DNA of 51,315 nucleotides, taken from contig JAEWNY010000068.1 in the NCBI GenBank assembly GCA_023461075.1, positions 1 through 51,315 on the forward strand, given 5' to 3'. Below the pieces are notes generated by a model. It had not been told where the DNA came from, searched no databases, and saw only the letters and a program-made list of their open reading frames with translations. A program made the translations under genes and the position numbers. This DNA is from Pseudomonadota bacterium (lineage in GTDB: Bacteria > Pseudomonadota > Gammaproteobacteria > Xanthomonadales > Xanthomonadaceae). The first letter of the stretch is position 1. Each line of letters begins with the position of its first letter. Positions 23,319 through 32,556 of the stretch are shown here, piece after piece.

Positions 23319-23909
23319 TTAGCCGTCCGTGCCGGCGCGGGCCGCGCGCCAACTGGAACGCAACGTCCGCCAAGGCGAGAGTGGCTGCCGATCACGGCGC
23401 GCGGCGGCGATCGTGGCAAGGATCCGGCGCGGGCGGGTGGCATCACCGGCGTCGATGATTTCATTCGGCAGCCCCAACGCATCGCGCAGGGCGTGGCTGA
23501 TCCTGGCGCAGGCATCGCGGTCCTCGTCGAACAGCCGACGCTCGGCGATGTCCAGCGCGCAGGCAAAACGATCCAGCGCGGTCAGGTCGAAGCCCTCGCC
23601 ACGTCGCATCAGCGCGGGCAAGGCATCGGCCAGCGCATTCCAGTCGATGTCGTGCTTCATCAATGCCAGGCCCAGCGGATGCCGGCGTGCCCCTTTCGCC
23701 CAGCCGCGCAACTCCTCCTGCCACCAGGCCAGCTTGGCGAGGCCAGGTGCCGGTTCTTCGGTGACTGCGGCGTCGGTCCATTCCTGCAGCAGGGCGAACC
23801 AGGCTTCGGCCGGTTCACGCTGCGCCTGCGGCACGAACACCTGCGCGATGCCCCATTCCGGCCACCGCTGTCTGAACTTCCCGATGAAGGTCGAGGCTTC
23901 CTCGTTCAT
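23319..23909 (-). CDS. Squalene/phytoene-synthase-like protein, short
   Basis: About 196 residues. WFALLQEWTDAA (about 38-49) and KLAWWQEELRGWAKGARRHPLG (in part, about 60-80) match the N-terminal half of squalene/phytoene synthases of the NDUFAF6-like branch. The two DxxxD metal-binding motifs of active prenyl-condensing enzymes are not visible and the protein is about 80 residues short. ATG 23909 has GAGG 6 nt upstream; the gene overlaps the end of gph's region. Enzymatic function is doubtful; it may be structural or ubiquinone-related given its neighbours. Confidence 0.65.
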   Translation of the reverse strand: MNEEASTFIGKFRQRWPEWGIAQVFVPQAQREPAEAWFALLQEWTDAAVTEEPAPGLAKLAWWQEELRGWAKGARRHPLGLALMKHDIDWNALADALPALMRRGEGFDLTALDRFACALDIAERRLFDEDRDACARISHALRDALGLPNEIIDAGDATRPRRILATIAAARRDRQPLSPWRTLRSSWRAARAGTDG

Positions 23910-23917
23910 GGCAGTCC

Positions 23918-24589
23918 TCATGGCCAACGCGCCGGATCGAGCAGATCGGCAGGCACGTCGATCATGACGTCCGCCTGCCACGCGGCCGGATCATCATCGT
24001 CCATGCGATAGCCCCAGAGCGCGGCGATCGAGGGCATGCCGGCGGCGCGCGCGGATTCGATGTCGCGGCGGTCATCACCCACGTAGGCGCAGCGTGATGG
24101 CGCGATGCCGAGCGCCTCGGCCGAATGCAGCAACGGCAACGGATGCGGCTTGCGTTCGGCCAAAGTGTCGCCGCCGACCAGCACCGCGCAGCGCACGTCC
24201 CAGCCGAGCATCGGCAGCAGGTCGCGCGCCAGGCCCTCCGGCTTGTTGGTGACGATGCCCCAGCGCCCGTCCTGGTTTTCGATGGCGGCGAGCAGAGCCT
24301 CGATGCCCGCGAACGGCGCGCAATGCCGGCCCAGCTCATCGGCATAGACCGCCAGGAATTCCGGCACCGCATCGATCACCTCATCGCCGGTCCATTCCGG
24401 GAACGCGGCGGAGGCCATCGCGCGGGCGCCCCGCGAGACGAACGGTCGGATCTGCGCCAGCGTCATCGGCGCGACATCGCGACGCGCACGCATCACGTTG
24501 ACCGTGGCGAGCATGTCCGGTGCGCTGTCGAGCAGGGTGCCGTCGAGGTCGAACAGCACCACCTCGGGTAGGCGCGTGCGTGTGCTCAC
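23918..24589 (-). CDS. gph: Phosphoglycolate phosphatase (HAD family)
   Basis: A 223-residue HAD hydrolase: motif I VVLFDLDGTLLDSAPD (about 9-24), motif II IVTNKPEG (about 112), Lys in ERKPHPLPLLHSAEALG, and motif IV YVGDDRRDIESARAAGM. It dephosphorylates 2-phosphoglycolate. The start GTG overlaps the ubiG stop (GTGA), the standard ubiG-gph arrangement, which fixes the start. Confidence 0.93.
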   Translation of the reverse strand: MSTRTRLPEVVLFDLDGTLLDSAPDMLATVNVMRARRDVAPMTLAQIRPFVSRGARAMASAAFPEWTGDEVIDAVPEFLAVYADELGRHCAPFAGIEALLAAIENQDGRWGIVTNKPEGLARDLLPMLGWDVRCAVLVGGDTLAERKPHPLPLLHSAEALGIAPSRCAYVGDDRRDIESARAAGMPSIAALWGYRMDDDDPAAWQADVMIDVPADLLDPARWP

Positions 24590-25293
24590 GCCGGCTTGCG
24601 GGCGCAGGCCAGGTAGTTGACCTCGGTTCGCGTTGTCAGCCGCGCGGCGTTCCGCCACGGCTCGTACATCAGCCCGCTGACGTCTTCGAGCTGCAGCTCG
24701 GCCGCTCGCAGCCAAGCACCAAGTTCGGAGGGTTTGATGAAGTCGCGGTACTGGTGCGTGCCTTTCGGCAGCAATCGCGCCACGTATTCCGCGCCGACGA
24801 TCGCCAGCGCGAACGCCGCCGGCGTGCGATTGAGCGTGGACAGGAACAGCCGGCCGCCGGGCTTGAGCAGGCGCGCGCAGGCCTCGATCACGCTGCCGGG
24901 GTCGGGCACGTGCTCGAGCATCTCCATGCAGGTGATCGCGTCGAATCCCCCGGGGATTTCGGCGGCGAGGTCTTCCACCGATTGCAGGCGATAGTCGATG
25001 GCATGGCCGGCTTCGAGCTGGTGCAGTTTCGCCACGTCGATCAGTTCCGGGGCCAGGTCGATCGCGGTGACGCGTGCGCCCTCGCCCGCCAGTGCCTCCG
25101 ACAACAGGCCGGCACCGCAGCCGACATCCAGCAGCTTCGCGCCTTCCAGCGGCACACGGTCAGCTACATAGCGCAGGCGGACCGGGTTCAATGCATGCAG
25201 CGCCTTCTGCGGGCCGTTCTCGTCCCACCACCTGTTCGCCAAAGCGCCGAACTTGTGCAACTCGGCTTGTCGGACGTTTGCATTCGTGTTCAT
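24586..25293 (-). CDS. ubiG: Ubiquinone biosynthesis O-methyltransferase
   Basis: A 235-residue class I SAM methyltransferase with KFGALANRWWDENGPQKALH (about 14-33), SAM loop LLDVGCGAGLLSEALA (about 54-69) and CMEMLEHVPDP. It performs both O-methylations in ubiquinone synthesis at the inner membrane. ATG 25293 has GAGGTG 5 nt upstream and overlaps the mtaD stop by ATGA. Confidence 0.95.
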   Translation of the reverse strand: MNTNANVRQAELHKFGALANRWWDENGPQKALHALNPVRLRYVADRVPLEGAKLLDVGCGAGLLSEALAGEGARVTAIDLAPELIDVAKLHQLEAGHAIDYRLQSVEDLAAEIPGGFDAITCMEMLEHVPDPGSVIEACARLLKPGGRLFLSTLNRTPAAFALAIVGAEYVARLLPKGTHQYRDFIKPSELGAWLRAAELQLEDVSGLMYEPWRNAARLTTRTEVNYLACARKPA

Positions 25294-26636
25294 CGTTTCA
25301 CCTCGATTCGTGCGATGCGCTCGCGCCATTGCCGCGCATTGGCGATGATGGCGGCTTCTTCCATGTCCACCAACTGCCGATCCCGCAGCTTGCGCTTGCC
25401 GGCGATCCAGACATCGCTGACCTGGTGGCGGCCCGTGGCATAGACGATCTGCGAGATCGCCTCGAACATCGGCTGGCCATCGATGCTGTCGAACGAGATG
25501 CAGGCGATGTCGGCCTGCTTGCCCGCTTCGAGCGAGCCGACGACATCGTCCATCCCCATCGCCTTCGCGCCGCCGAGGGTCGCCGCACGCAGCGCTTCGG
25601 CGGCGGAGAACGCGGCTGCATCCTGCGCCACGGCCTTGGCCAGCTGCGCGGCGGTCTTGGTTTCGCCGATCATGTCGAGGTCGTTGTTGCTGGCCGCGCC
25701 GTCGGTGCCGATGGCGAGGTTGACGCCCGCCTTCAGCAGCGCGCAGGCCGGGCAGAAACCGGAGGCCAGCTTGAGGTTCGACTCCGGGCAATGCACCACG
25801 CTGACGCCGCGTTCGGCGCAGAGGTGGATCTCGGCGTCGGTCAACTGGGTCATGTGCACGGCGATCAGTCGGTCGTTGATCAGACCGAGCCGGTCGAGAC
25901 GTGCGATCGGGCGCAGGCCGTGCTCGTCGATCGATTGCTGCACTTCCTGCGCGGTTTCGTGCAGGTGCAGGTGGACCGGGATGTCGAGCTGGTCGGCCAG
26001 CATGCGCACTCGCTCGAAATTCTCGTCGTTGACCGTGTACGGCGCATGCGGCGCGAAGGCGGTGCGGATCAGCGCATCATCGCGCCAGGCATCGTGCACC
26101 TCGCCGGCGCGATCGAAATATTCGTCGTCGCTCTTGGCCCATGCGGTCGGGAAGTCGATCACCGGCAGGCCGACCCGCGCGCGGAAGCCGTGGCGCTTGT
26201 AGGTCGCGGCCTGCACGTCGGGGAAGAAGTAGTTCTCGTTGGCGCAGGTGGTGCCGCCGCGCAGCATCTCGGCAATGGCCAGCGTGCAACCATCGGCGAC
26301 GAAATCCGGGCCGATCACCGCGGCCTCGATCGGCCAGATGTGCTGCTGCAGCCAGACCTTGAGCGGCAGGTCATCGGCAACGCCGCGCATCAGGGTCATC
26401 GGGTTGTGGGTGTGGGCGTTGACCAAGCCGGGGATCAGCGCCGAGTGCGGCTTGGTCACGGTTTCGCACGGCGCGTATTTAGCGCGCGCATCGGCGATCG
26501 GCAGCACTTCGAGGATCACGCCCTTGTCGATCGCGATGGCATGTTCATCCAGGACCTCGCCATGCGGCACCACCGGGATGACGTGGCCGGCTTCGATCAG
26601 CAGGTCGCAGGCGATGGAGGATGCAGCTTCGTTCAT
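25290..26636 (-). CDS. mtaD: Amidohydrolase, MTA/SAH deaminase type
   Basis: A 448-residue TRZ/ATZ-type amidohydrolase: metal motif PGLVNAHTHNPMTLMRG (about 71-87), HLHLHETAQEV (third metal His), HMTQL and GTDGAASNNDLDM (metal Asp). Relatives deaminate 5'-methylthioadenosine or S-adenosylhomocysteine. Position before ubiG supports an SAH-handling role because UbiG releases SAH. ATG 26636 fits homologue starts. First gene of the operon mtaD-ubiG-gph-(squalene-synthase-like)-folE2. Confidence 0.88.
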   Translation of the reverse strand: MNEAASSIACDLLIEAGHVIPVVPHGEVLDEHAIAIDKGVILEVLPIADARAKYAPCETVTKPHSALIPGLVNAHTHNPMTLMRGVADDLPLKVWLQQHIWPIEAAVIGPDFVADGCTLAIAEMLRGGTTCANENYFFPDVQAATYKRHGFRARVGLPVIDFPTAWAKSDDEYFDRAGEVHDAWRDDALIRTAFAPHAPYTVNDENFERVRMLADQLDIPVHLHLHETAQEVQQSIDEHGLRPIARLDRLGLINDRLIAVHMTQLTDAEIHLCAERGVSVVHCPESNLKLASGFCPACALLKAGVNLAIGTDGAASNNDLDMIGETKTAAQLAKAVAQDAAAFSAAEALRAATLGGAKAMGMDDVVGSLEAGKQADIACISFDSIDGQPMFEAISQIVYATGRHQVSDVWIAGKRKLRDRQLVDMEEAAIIANARQWRERIARIEVKR

Positions 26637-26697
26637 CGCGTCATTTTGCCTCAATGCCGTTGCCGCACCATGAAACGCGGCCTGCAAGCGAAACGAA

Positions 26698-26720
26698 GAA
26701 GGCCGCACGGGGCGGCCTTC
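26698..26720 (-). terminator. Hairpin after efp
   Basis: Nine-bp stem GAAGGCCGC / GCGGCCTTC with a 5-nt loop, 28 nt past the efp stop on the minus strand. Only a short U-rich stretch follows, so strength is uncertain. It separates efp from mtaD. Confidence 0.55.
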
Positions 26721-26747
26721 GCGTCGAGTAGCGCTTGGAGAACCTGC

Positions 26748-27314
26748 TCACTTCACCCGGCTGACGTACTCGCCGCTGCGGGTGTCGACCTTGATCACTT
26801 CTTCCTGCGCCACGAACAGCGGCACGCGCACCACTGCGCCGGTTTCCAGCGTGGCCGGCTTGCCGCCGGTGCCTGCGGTATCGCCCTTCACCCCCGGATC
26901 GGTCTCGGTGATCCTGAGTTCGACGAAGTTCGGCGGCTGCACCGCGATCGGCACGCCGTTCCACAGCGTGACCACGCAGTCTTCCTCGCCCTTCAGCCAT
27001 TTCTCGGCACCGCCCATGCCGGCCTTGTCGGCCTGCACCTGCTCGAAGCTCTCCGGGTTCATGAAGTGCCAGTACTCGCCATCGGCATAGAGGTACTGCA
27101 TGTCGGTATCGACCACGTCGGCCACTTCCAGAGAGTCGGTCGCCTTCATCGTCAACTCGACCACGCGGCCGGACTTGATGTTGCGGTACTTCACGCGGGT
27201 GAAAGCCTGGCCCTTGCCGGGCTTCACGTATTCGGTGTCGGTGATGACGCAGGGATCGTTGTTGACCAGGATCTTCTGGCCGTTCTTGACGTCGTTCATG
27301 CCCAGCGTGGCCAT
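26748..27314 (-). CDS. efp: Elongation factor P
   Basis: A 188-residue EF-P with the three beta-barrel domains. The tip loop VKPGKGQAFTRVK (about 31-43) has Lys at the modified position, fitting beta-lysylation by EpmA/EpmB rather than Arg rhamnosylation by EarP. It relieves ribosome stalling at polyproline. It is divergent from epmB with a 54-nt gap. The polyproline run in the MFS gene and PPPAIA in the M23 gene are possible clients. Confidence 0.97.
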   Translation of the reverse strand: MATLGMNDVKNGQKILVNNDPCVITDTEYVKPGKGQAFTRVKYRNIKSGRVVELTMKATDSLEVADVVDTDMQYLYADGEYWHFMNPESFEQVQADKAGMGGAEKWLKGEEDCVVTLWNGVPIAVQPPNFVELRITETDPGVKGDTAGTGGKPATLETGAVVRVPLFVAQEEVIKVDTRSGEYVSRVK

Positions 27315-27368
27315 GGCTGCACTCCTTCGGGCCGCGCGGAGCGGCGATCAGACTTAAAATGGTGCGAC

Positions 27369-28373
27369 ATGATACCCGTTGCCCCCCTTCCGCTGCAGCC
27401 CGTGGGCTGGCAGGCGCAATGGCGCGATGCCGTGCGCGACCCGGCCGAATTGCTGGCGATGCTCGGCCTGGAGACGCTGGCCGCCCGCCTCTCGCCCGCC
27501 GCGATGGCGCAATTTCCGCTGCGCGTGCCGCGCGCCTTCATCTCCCGCATGCGCCATGGCGATGACGCCGATCCACTGTTGCGCCAGGTCCTTCCGCTTG
27601 ATGACGAAGACCGCATCGTCCCAGGCTTCGCGCTGGATGCGGTGGGCGATGCCGCGGCCAAGGCCGCCGACGGCGTCATCCGCAAATATCGTGGCCGCGC
27701 GCTGTTGATCGCCACCGGCAGTTGCGCGGTGAATTGCCGCTACTGCTTCCGCCGGCACTTCCCCTATGCGGATGAAACCGCAGCACGTGGCCAGTGGATG
27801 GACGCAATCGCCGCGATTGCAGCCGATCCCGGCATCGACGAGGTCATTCTCTCCGGTGGCGATCCGCTCTCGCTGTCCACGTCCAAACTGGCCGAGCTGA
27901 CCGCGCAACTGGTCGCTATCCCGCACCTCAGGCGGCTGCGCATCCATACCCGTCTGCCGGTGGTGTTGCCGGCGCGCATCGACGCCGAATTCACCGCTTG
28001 GCTGGCCGCGCTGCCATGGCCGGTCGCGATCGTCATCCACGCCAACCATGCCAACGAATTCGATGATGAGGTCGATGCGGCGATCGCCTGCTTGCGCGAC
28101 GCCGGTGCAACCCTGCTCAACCAGGCGGTGCTGCTGCGCGGGGTCAATGATTCGGTCGATGCGCTGGCTGATCTTTCCGAGCGCAGTTTCGCCGCCGGCG
28201 TCCTGCCCTATTACCTGCACCAGCTCGACCGCGTGCAGGGTGCCGCGCATTTCGAGGTGGACGATGCACTCGCGCTCGAACTGCATCGCGGGCTGATGTC
28301 ACGCCTGTCCGGTTATCTGGTGCCGAAACTGGTGCGCGAAGTGGCCGGCGACACCGGCAAGCGACCGCTGTGA
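27369..28373 (+). CDS. epmB: EF-P beta-lysylation protein EpmB (lysine 2,3-aminomutase)
   Basis: A 334-residue radical-SAM protein with CAVNCRYCFRRHFPY near 122-136 (C-x3-C-x2-C), SGGDPLSLST and LPYYLHQLDRVQGAAHFEV. It converts (S)-alpha-lysine to (R)-beta-lysine used for EF-P modification. ATG 27369 is chosen because upstream sequence in the same frame is antisense to efp. EpmA is not in the window. Confidence 0.95.
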   Translation: MIPVAPLPLQPVGWQAQWRDAVRDPAELLAMLGLETLAARLSPAAMAQFPLRVPRAFISRMRHGDDADPLLRQVLPLDDEDRIVPGFALDAVGDAAAKAADGVIRKYRGRALLIATGSCAVNCRYCFRRHFPYADETAARGQWMDAIAAIAADPGIDEVILSGGDPLSLSTSKLAELTAQLVAIPHLRRLRIHTRLPVVLPARIDAEFTAWLAALPWPVAIVIHANHANEFDDEVDAAIACLRDAGATLLNQAVLLRGVNDSVDALADLSERSFAAGVLPYYLHQLDRVQGAAHFEVDDALALELHRGLMSRLSGYLVPKLVREVAGDTGKRPL

Positions 28374-28480
28374 GCGGATGCGGGCATTGTCCAAAAGCCC
28401 GCATGGCTTCGATATAGTGGCCGCCTGCATCAGCCCCCGGCTCGCTCGCGCGAGCGATGCCCTGTCCCACGGAGTTCCGA

Positions 28481-30556
28481 ATGCTTGCAGGCGTTGACGC
28501 CCCCATCCGCATGTTGATCGTGAACGACGACGCCGAGGAAGCCGAGGCCATCGTCAGCAACCTGCGCAATGCCGGGCTCGCGATCCGCCCGGCGCGTGCC
28601 GCCGACTTGGACGAAATCGACCAGCATTTGGCCGCGCATCCGTATGACCTGGTGCTGGCTGCCTCGCCCGCGATCGGCTTCGCTGACGAGCAGGTCATGC
28701 AGAAGGCCCATGCCAACGGCCGCGATCTGCCGGTGGTGGTGCAGGTGGACCACATCGACGATGCGTTGCTGGTCACCCTGTCCGGAGCCGGTGCACGCGG
28801 CATCGTGCTGCGCGGGGAGTTCGGCCACCTGCAGGAGGTGGTCGTGCGCGAGTTCTCCGACCTCGAGGCCCGCCGCGGCCTGCGCCGGCTGGAAGCACAG
28901 ATCCGCGAGACCGAACGCCGCTGCGATGCGTTGATCGAATCGTCGCGCGACCCGATCGCCTACGTCCACGAAGGCATGCACATCCGCGCCAACGGCGCCT
29001 ATCTCGAGATGTTCGGCTACGGGGATTTCGAGGAGATCGAGGGCATGTCGCTGCTGGACATGGTCGCGCCAGCGCACGTGGCCGACTTCAAGCAGCTGCT
29101 CAAGGGATTGTCCAGGGGCGAGGCGCCGCCGCCGCGCCATGAGCTGACCGCGCGCGATGCCGAGGGCAACGACTTCCCGGCGGTGATGGAATTCACCCAG
29201 GCCAAGTACGAGGGAGAACCGTGCATCCAGGTGGTGATCCGCCGTCAGGAGGCAGATCCCGCGCTGGCCGCCGAGGTCGAAGAACTGCGCCGTCGCGACA
29301 TGGTCACCGGCCTGCTCAATCGCCAGACCTTCCTGCAGCAGCTGGAACAACTGGTGGGCGATGTCGCTGCCAGCGCGAAGCAACACGCCCTGTTATTGGC
29401 CGAGCCTGACCAGATGGCGCAACTCGAACAGCAGGTCGGGCTGGACAACGTCGACGAACTCGCGGCCGCGATTGCCCGCCGGCTGCGGGACACCTTCGGA
29501 GAAGAAGCGCCGCTGGCGCGCATCGGCGAAACGACCTACGCCCTGCTGCTGCGCGACAGCCCCTATGCCGTCACCGAGGCCGCCGCTGAACGCCTGCGTG
29601 CAGCATTCGATGGAAAACTGCTGGAGACGGCCACCGCCACGCTGAGCGCGACAGTGAGCGTCGGCGGCGTGCAGATCGGAGAACGCATCGCCCAATTGGC
29701 CAGGGTGCTGACCAAGGCGACAGAAAGCCTGCACAACGCCGCCGGCATGGGCGGGAACCGGCTGGACATCTTCGATCCCAGCGCCACCGAGCGGGCCGAG
29801 GAAGAGCGCATCCTGACCTGGGTCAGGCACATCCGCGATGCCATCGCCGGCGACGCCCTGCGCCTGCAGTACCAGCCGATCGCCAACCTGCAGGACGAAT
29901 CCGAGCAGTTCCACGAATCGATGCTGCGGATGGTCGGCAGCGACGGCAACCTGATCAGCCCCGCCCAGTTCGTGCCGATGGCCGAGGAACACGGGCTGGC
30001 CGGCGACATCGATCGCTGGGCGCTGCGCCGCGCCTTGCAGGACGTGGCGCGGCTGCCGGCGGGCGGCCAACCGGCGAAAGTCATGGTCAAGGTTTCGCAG
30101 CAATCGCTCGATGACGAGCGACTGGTCGATGACATTGCCGCACTGCTGGCCGAAACCGGGACGAGTGCCGCATCACTGGTGCTGCAACTGCCGGAATCCA
30201 AGGTCTTCACCAACCTGCGCCAGGCCCAGCGGCTGAACGAAGCCCTGCGCACACTGGGCGCACACTTCTGCATCGAGCATTTCGGCGTGGGCTTGAATTC
30301 GCTGCAGTTGCTCGGCCACCTCAAGCCCTCTTTCCTCAAGCTCAACGAAGACTTCATCACCGACTTCAACCAGTCGCAGGAGCATCGCGACCGGGTGCAG
30401 GAGATCGTGCAGCAGGCACGCAGCCAGCAGATCGCCTGCATCGCGCGTGGCGTGCACGACGCCGGCACGATGACCGCCCTGTTCACCTCCGGCGTCGAGT
30501 ACATGCAGGGCGACTTCATCGCCCCGGTTTCCGAGGGAATGGCGGCCGCCTACTGA
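28481..30556 (+). CDS. fimX: FimX-like degenerate REC-PAS-GGDEF-EAL protein
   Basis: A 691-residue protein, the same length as Pseudomonas FimX. REC-like domain 1 to about 125 lacks the phospho-Asp (YDLVLAAS where relatives have D). A PAS domain at about 145-250 starts CDALIESSRDPIAYVHEG. The GGDEF domain (about 270-430) is degenerate at the signature (IGETTYALLL), and the EAL domain (about 440-685) has HESM in place of E-A-L. Such proteins bind c-di-GMP without turning it over and control type IV pilus assembly and twitching through PilZ/PilB. GGAG precedes the chosen ATG. A perfect terminator follows. Confidence 0.85.
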   Translation: MLAGVDAPIRMLIVNDDAEEAEAIVSNLRNAGLAIRPARAADLDEIDQHLAAHPYDLVLAASPAIGFADEQVMQKAHANGRDLPVVVQVDHIDDALLVTLSGAGARGIVLRGEFGHLQEVVVREFSDLEARRGLRRLEAQIRETERRCDALIESSRDPIAYVHEGMHIRANGAYLEMFGYGDFEEIEGMSLLDMVAPAHVADFKQLLKGLSRGEAPPPRHELTARDAEGNDFPAVMEFTQAKYEGEPCIQVVIRRQEADPALAAEVEELRRRDMVTGLLNRQTFLQQLEQLVGDVAASAKQHALLLAEPDQMAQLEQQVGLDNVDELAAAIARRLRDTFGEEAPLARIGETTYALLLRDSPYAVTEAAAERLRAAFDGKLLETATATLSATVSVGGVQIGERIAQLARVLTKATESLHNAAGMGGNRLDIFDPSATERAEEERILTWVRHIRDAIAGDALRLQYQPIANLQDESEQFHESMLRMVGSDGNLISPAQFVPMAEEHGLAGDIDRWALRRALQDVARLPAGGQPAKVMVKVSQQSLDDERLVDDIAALLAETGTSAASLVLQLPESKVFTNLRQAQRLNEALRTLGAHFCIEHFGVGLNSLQLLGHLKPSFLKLNEDFITDFNQSQEHRDRVQEIVQQARSQQIACIARGVHDAGTMTALFTSGVEYMQGDFIAPVSEGMAAAY

Positions 30557-30576
30557 CCCACGGTGGCGCGCATCAA

Positions 30577-30606
30577 GAAAAAGGCCGGGAATGCCCGGCC
30601 TTTTTC
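30577..30606. terminator. Strong bidirectional terminator
   Basis: Thirteen-bp perfect stem GAAAAAGGCCGGG / CCCGGCCTTTTTC with an AATG loop between the converging fimX and htpX genes. The A and U tracts are built into the stem, so it should work in both directions. Confidence 0.9.
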
Positions 30607-30622
30607 TTCATCGGGGACGGCG

Positions 30623-31537
30623 TCAGACCACCACGCCCTGACGCACCTTGTCGCTGCCCAGGCTTGCGTTGCGCAGGGCATGGATACGCTCGTCCAGCGG
30701 CGGGTGGCTCATCAGGAGCTTCTTCAAGCCGTGACCGACCGCGCCGCTGATGCCGAACGCGGCCACCTGCTTGGGCAGGGTGTTCTCGCCATGGTTCTGC
30801 TTGAGGCGCTCCAGCGCCGAGATCATCTTTTCGCGACCGGACAGCGTGGCGCTGCCGGCATCGGCACGGAACTCGCGATGACGCGAGAACCACATCGCGA
30901 TCATGCTGGCGAACAAGCCGAACACCATGTCCAGCACGAAGACGCTGGCGTAGTAGCCGATGCCCGCGCCTTCGCTGCGGCCGCCCGAGAGATAACCGTC
31001 GATGACCCGGCCGACCAGGCGCGAAAGCACGATCACGAAGGTGTTCAGCACGCCCTGCACCAAGGCCATCGTGACCATGTCGCCATTGGCGACGTGGCTG
31101 ACCTCATGCGCCAGCACCGCCTCGGCCTGGTCGCGGTCCATGCCGCGCAGCAGGCCGGTGGAGACGGCGACCAGCGCGTTGTTGCGGTTGGCGCCGGTGG
31201 CGAAGGCGTTGATCTCGGGTGCATCGTAGATCGCGACCTCGGGCATGCCGATGCCGGCTTGCTGCGCCTGGCGCTGCACGGTGGCGACCAGCCACTGCTC
31301 GACCTCGTTGCGCGGCTGCTCGATGACCATGGCGCCGGTGCTGCGCTTGGCCATCCACTTCGACAACATCAGCGAAATGAAGGAGCCGCCGAAGCCGAAC
31401 AGGGCCGCGAATACCAGCAGGCTGCCGTTGTTGCCGAGCTGGATGCCGAACATCGGCAGCACGACGTTCATGATGATGCCGAGCAGGACCAGCACGGCGA
31501 GGTTGGTGGCGAGGAACAGGGTGATGCGCTTGAACAT
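30623..31537 (-). CDS. htpX: Membrane protease HtpX
   Basis: A 304-residue M48 protease: two N-terminal membrane segments (about 4-24 and 34-56), zinc motif VLAHEVSHVANGDMV (HExxH near 141), two further membrane segments and the third ligand Glu in HREFRADAGSA. It degrades misfolded inner-membrane proteins. ATG 31537 gives the usual N-terminus MFKRITLFLATNLAV. Divergent from gluQ. Confidence 0.95.
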   Translation of the reverse strand: MFKRITLFLATNLAVLVLLGIIMNVVLPMFGIQLGNNGSLLVFAALFGFGGSFISLMLSKWMAKRSTGAMVIEQPRNEVEQWLVATVQRQAQQAGIGMPEVAIYDAPEINAFATGANRNNALVAVSTGLLRGMDRDQAEAVLAHEVSHVANGDMVTMALVQGVLNTFVIVLSRLVGRVIDGYLSGGRSEGAGIGYYASVFVLDMVFGLFASMIAMWFSRHREFRADAGSATLSGREKMISALERLKQNHGENTLPKQVAAFGISGAVGHGLKKLLMSHPPLDERIHALRNASLGSDKVRQGVVV

Positions 31538-31605
31538 GGCGGACGGACCGTCTTGTTGGGTGGACTCAGGTGAAAATATGGCCCGCCATGCTTGAATGCA
31601 AGGTG

Positions 31606-32523
31606 ATGACGTCCCCCCCGCCCCGCCCCGGTTACCGCGGCCGCTTCGCGCCATCGCCGACCGGGCCGCTGCATTTCGGCTCGCTGGTGGCGGCGCTGGG
31701 CAGCTGGCTGCATGCACGCGCGGCGGGCGGCGAGTGGTACGTACGGATAGAAGATGTGGACCGGACCCGCGAAGTGCCCGGCGCGGCCGATCTGCAACTC
31801 TTCGCACTGCAACGCTTCGGGCTGGATTGGGATGGAGAAGTGCTGCGCCAGTCTGATCGCGGCCCGCTGTACCAAGCCGCGCTGGATGAGTTGCTGTCGC
31901 GCGGACTGGCCTTCGAATGCCACTGCAGCCGCAGCGACCTCGACAACGGAGGCGGCATCCACCGCGCCTGCGTCACCGGGCGCAGCCGCCAAATCCCGGC
32001 GATCCGCCTGCGCGTGCCCGATGCGACGACGGTGTCGGCGGCGGACAACATCCACGGCGTCATTGAACAGGCATTGGATCGCGAGGTCGGCGACTTCGTG
32101 CTGCGCCGTGCCGATGGTTGCTGGGCCTACCAGTTGGCCGTTGTGGTGGATGACGCCGCCCAGAGCATCACCGATGTCGTGCGCGGTGCCGACCTGCTGG
32201 ACTCCACGCCACGGCAGGTTTATCTGCAGAGCTTGCTCGGCCTGCCGATGCCGCGCTACCTGCACCTGCCGCTGGTGCTCGATGGCGAAGGCCGCAAATT
32301 GTCGAAGTCGCTGGCCGCGATGCCGGTCGATCCAGCCGACCCCCTATCCGCCTTGCACGCAGCCTGGACCACGCTGGGACAGGAAGCCTCAGCGGTGACA
32401 GGCGCGACAAGTGCAGACGCTTTTCTGCGACGCGCCGTCGCCGCCTTCGCCATGGGCCGCATCCCGCGCACGCCACGCGCCGTCGCCGCAATGCACAACG
32501 GGATTTCCGAGGACCCCGCCTAG
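31606..32523 (+). CDS. gluQ: Glutamyl-Q tRNA(Asp) synthetase
   Basis: About 305 residues, a GluRS paralogue without the anticodon-binding domain. GRFAPSPTGPLHFGSLVAAL is the HIGH region, FECHCSR with a later Cys is the zinc site, and KLSKS replaces KMSKS. It attaches Glu to queuosine at position 34 of tRNA-Asp. ATG 31606 is used; in-frame ATG 31588 is possible. Confidence 0.93.
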   Translation: MTSPPPRPGYRGRFAPSPTGPLHFGSLVAALGSWLHARAAGGEWYVRIEDVDRTREVPGAADLQLFALQRFGLDWDGEVLRQSDRGPLYQAALDELLSRGLAFECHCSRSDLDNGGGIHRACVTGRSRQIPAIRLRVPDATTVSAADNIHGVIEQALDREVGDFVLRRADGCWAYQLAVVVDDAAQSITDVVRGADLLDSTPRQVYLQSLLGLPMPRYLHLPLVLDGEGRKLSKSLAAMPVDPADPLSALHAAWTTLGQEASAVTGATSADAFLRRAVAAFAMGRIPRTPRAVAAMHNGISEDPA

Positions 32524-32556
32524 AATCGGGACCGACATCACACGAGGCGACCTTCC

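Noticed and set aside
25074..27368. 765-codon N-terminal extension of EpmB
   Set aside because: It is antisense to ubiG, mtaD and efp; EpmB homology begins at 27369.
28387..28418. Sigma70 promoter for fimX (TTGTCC and TATAGT)
   Set aside because: The spacer is 20 nt, too long for a convincing promoter; only the -10-like TATAGT is notable.
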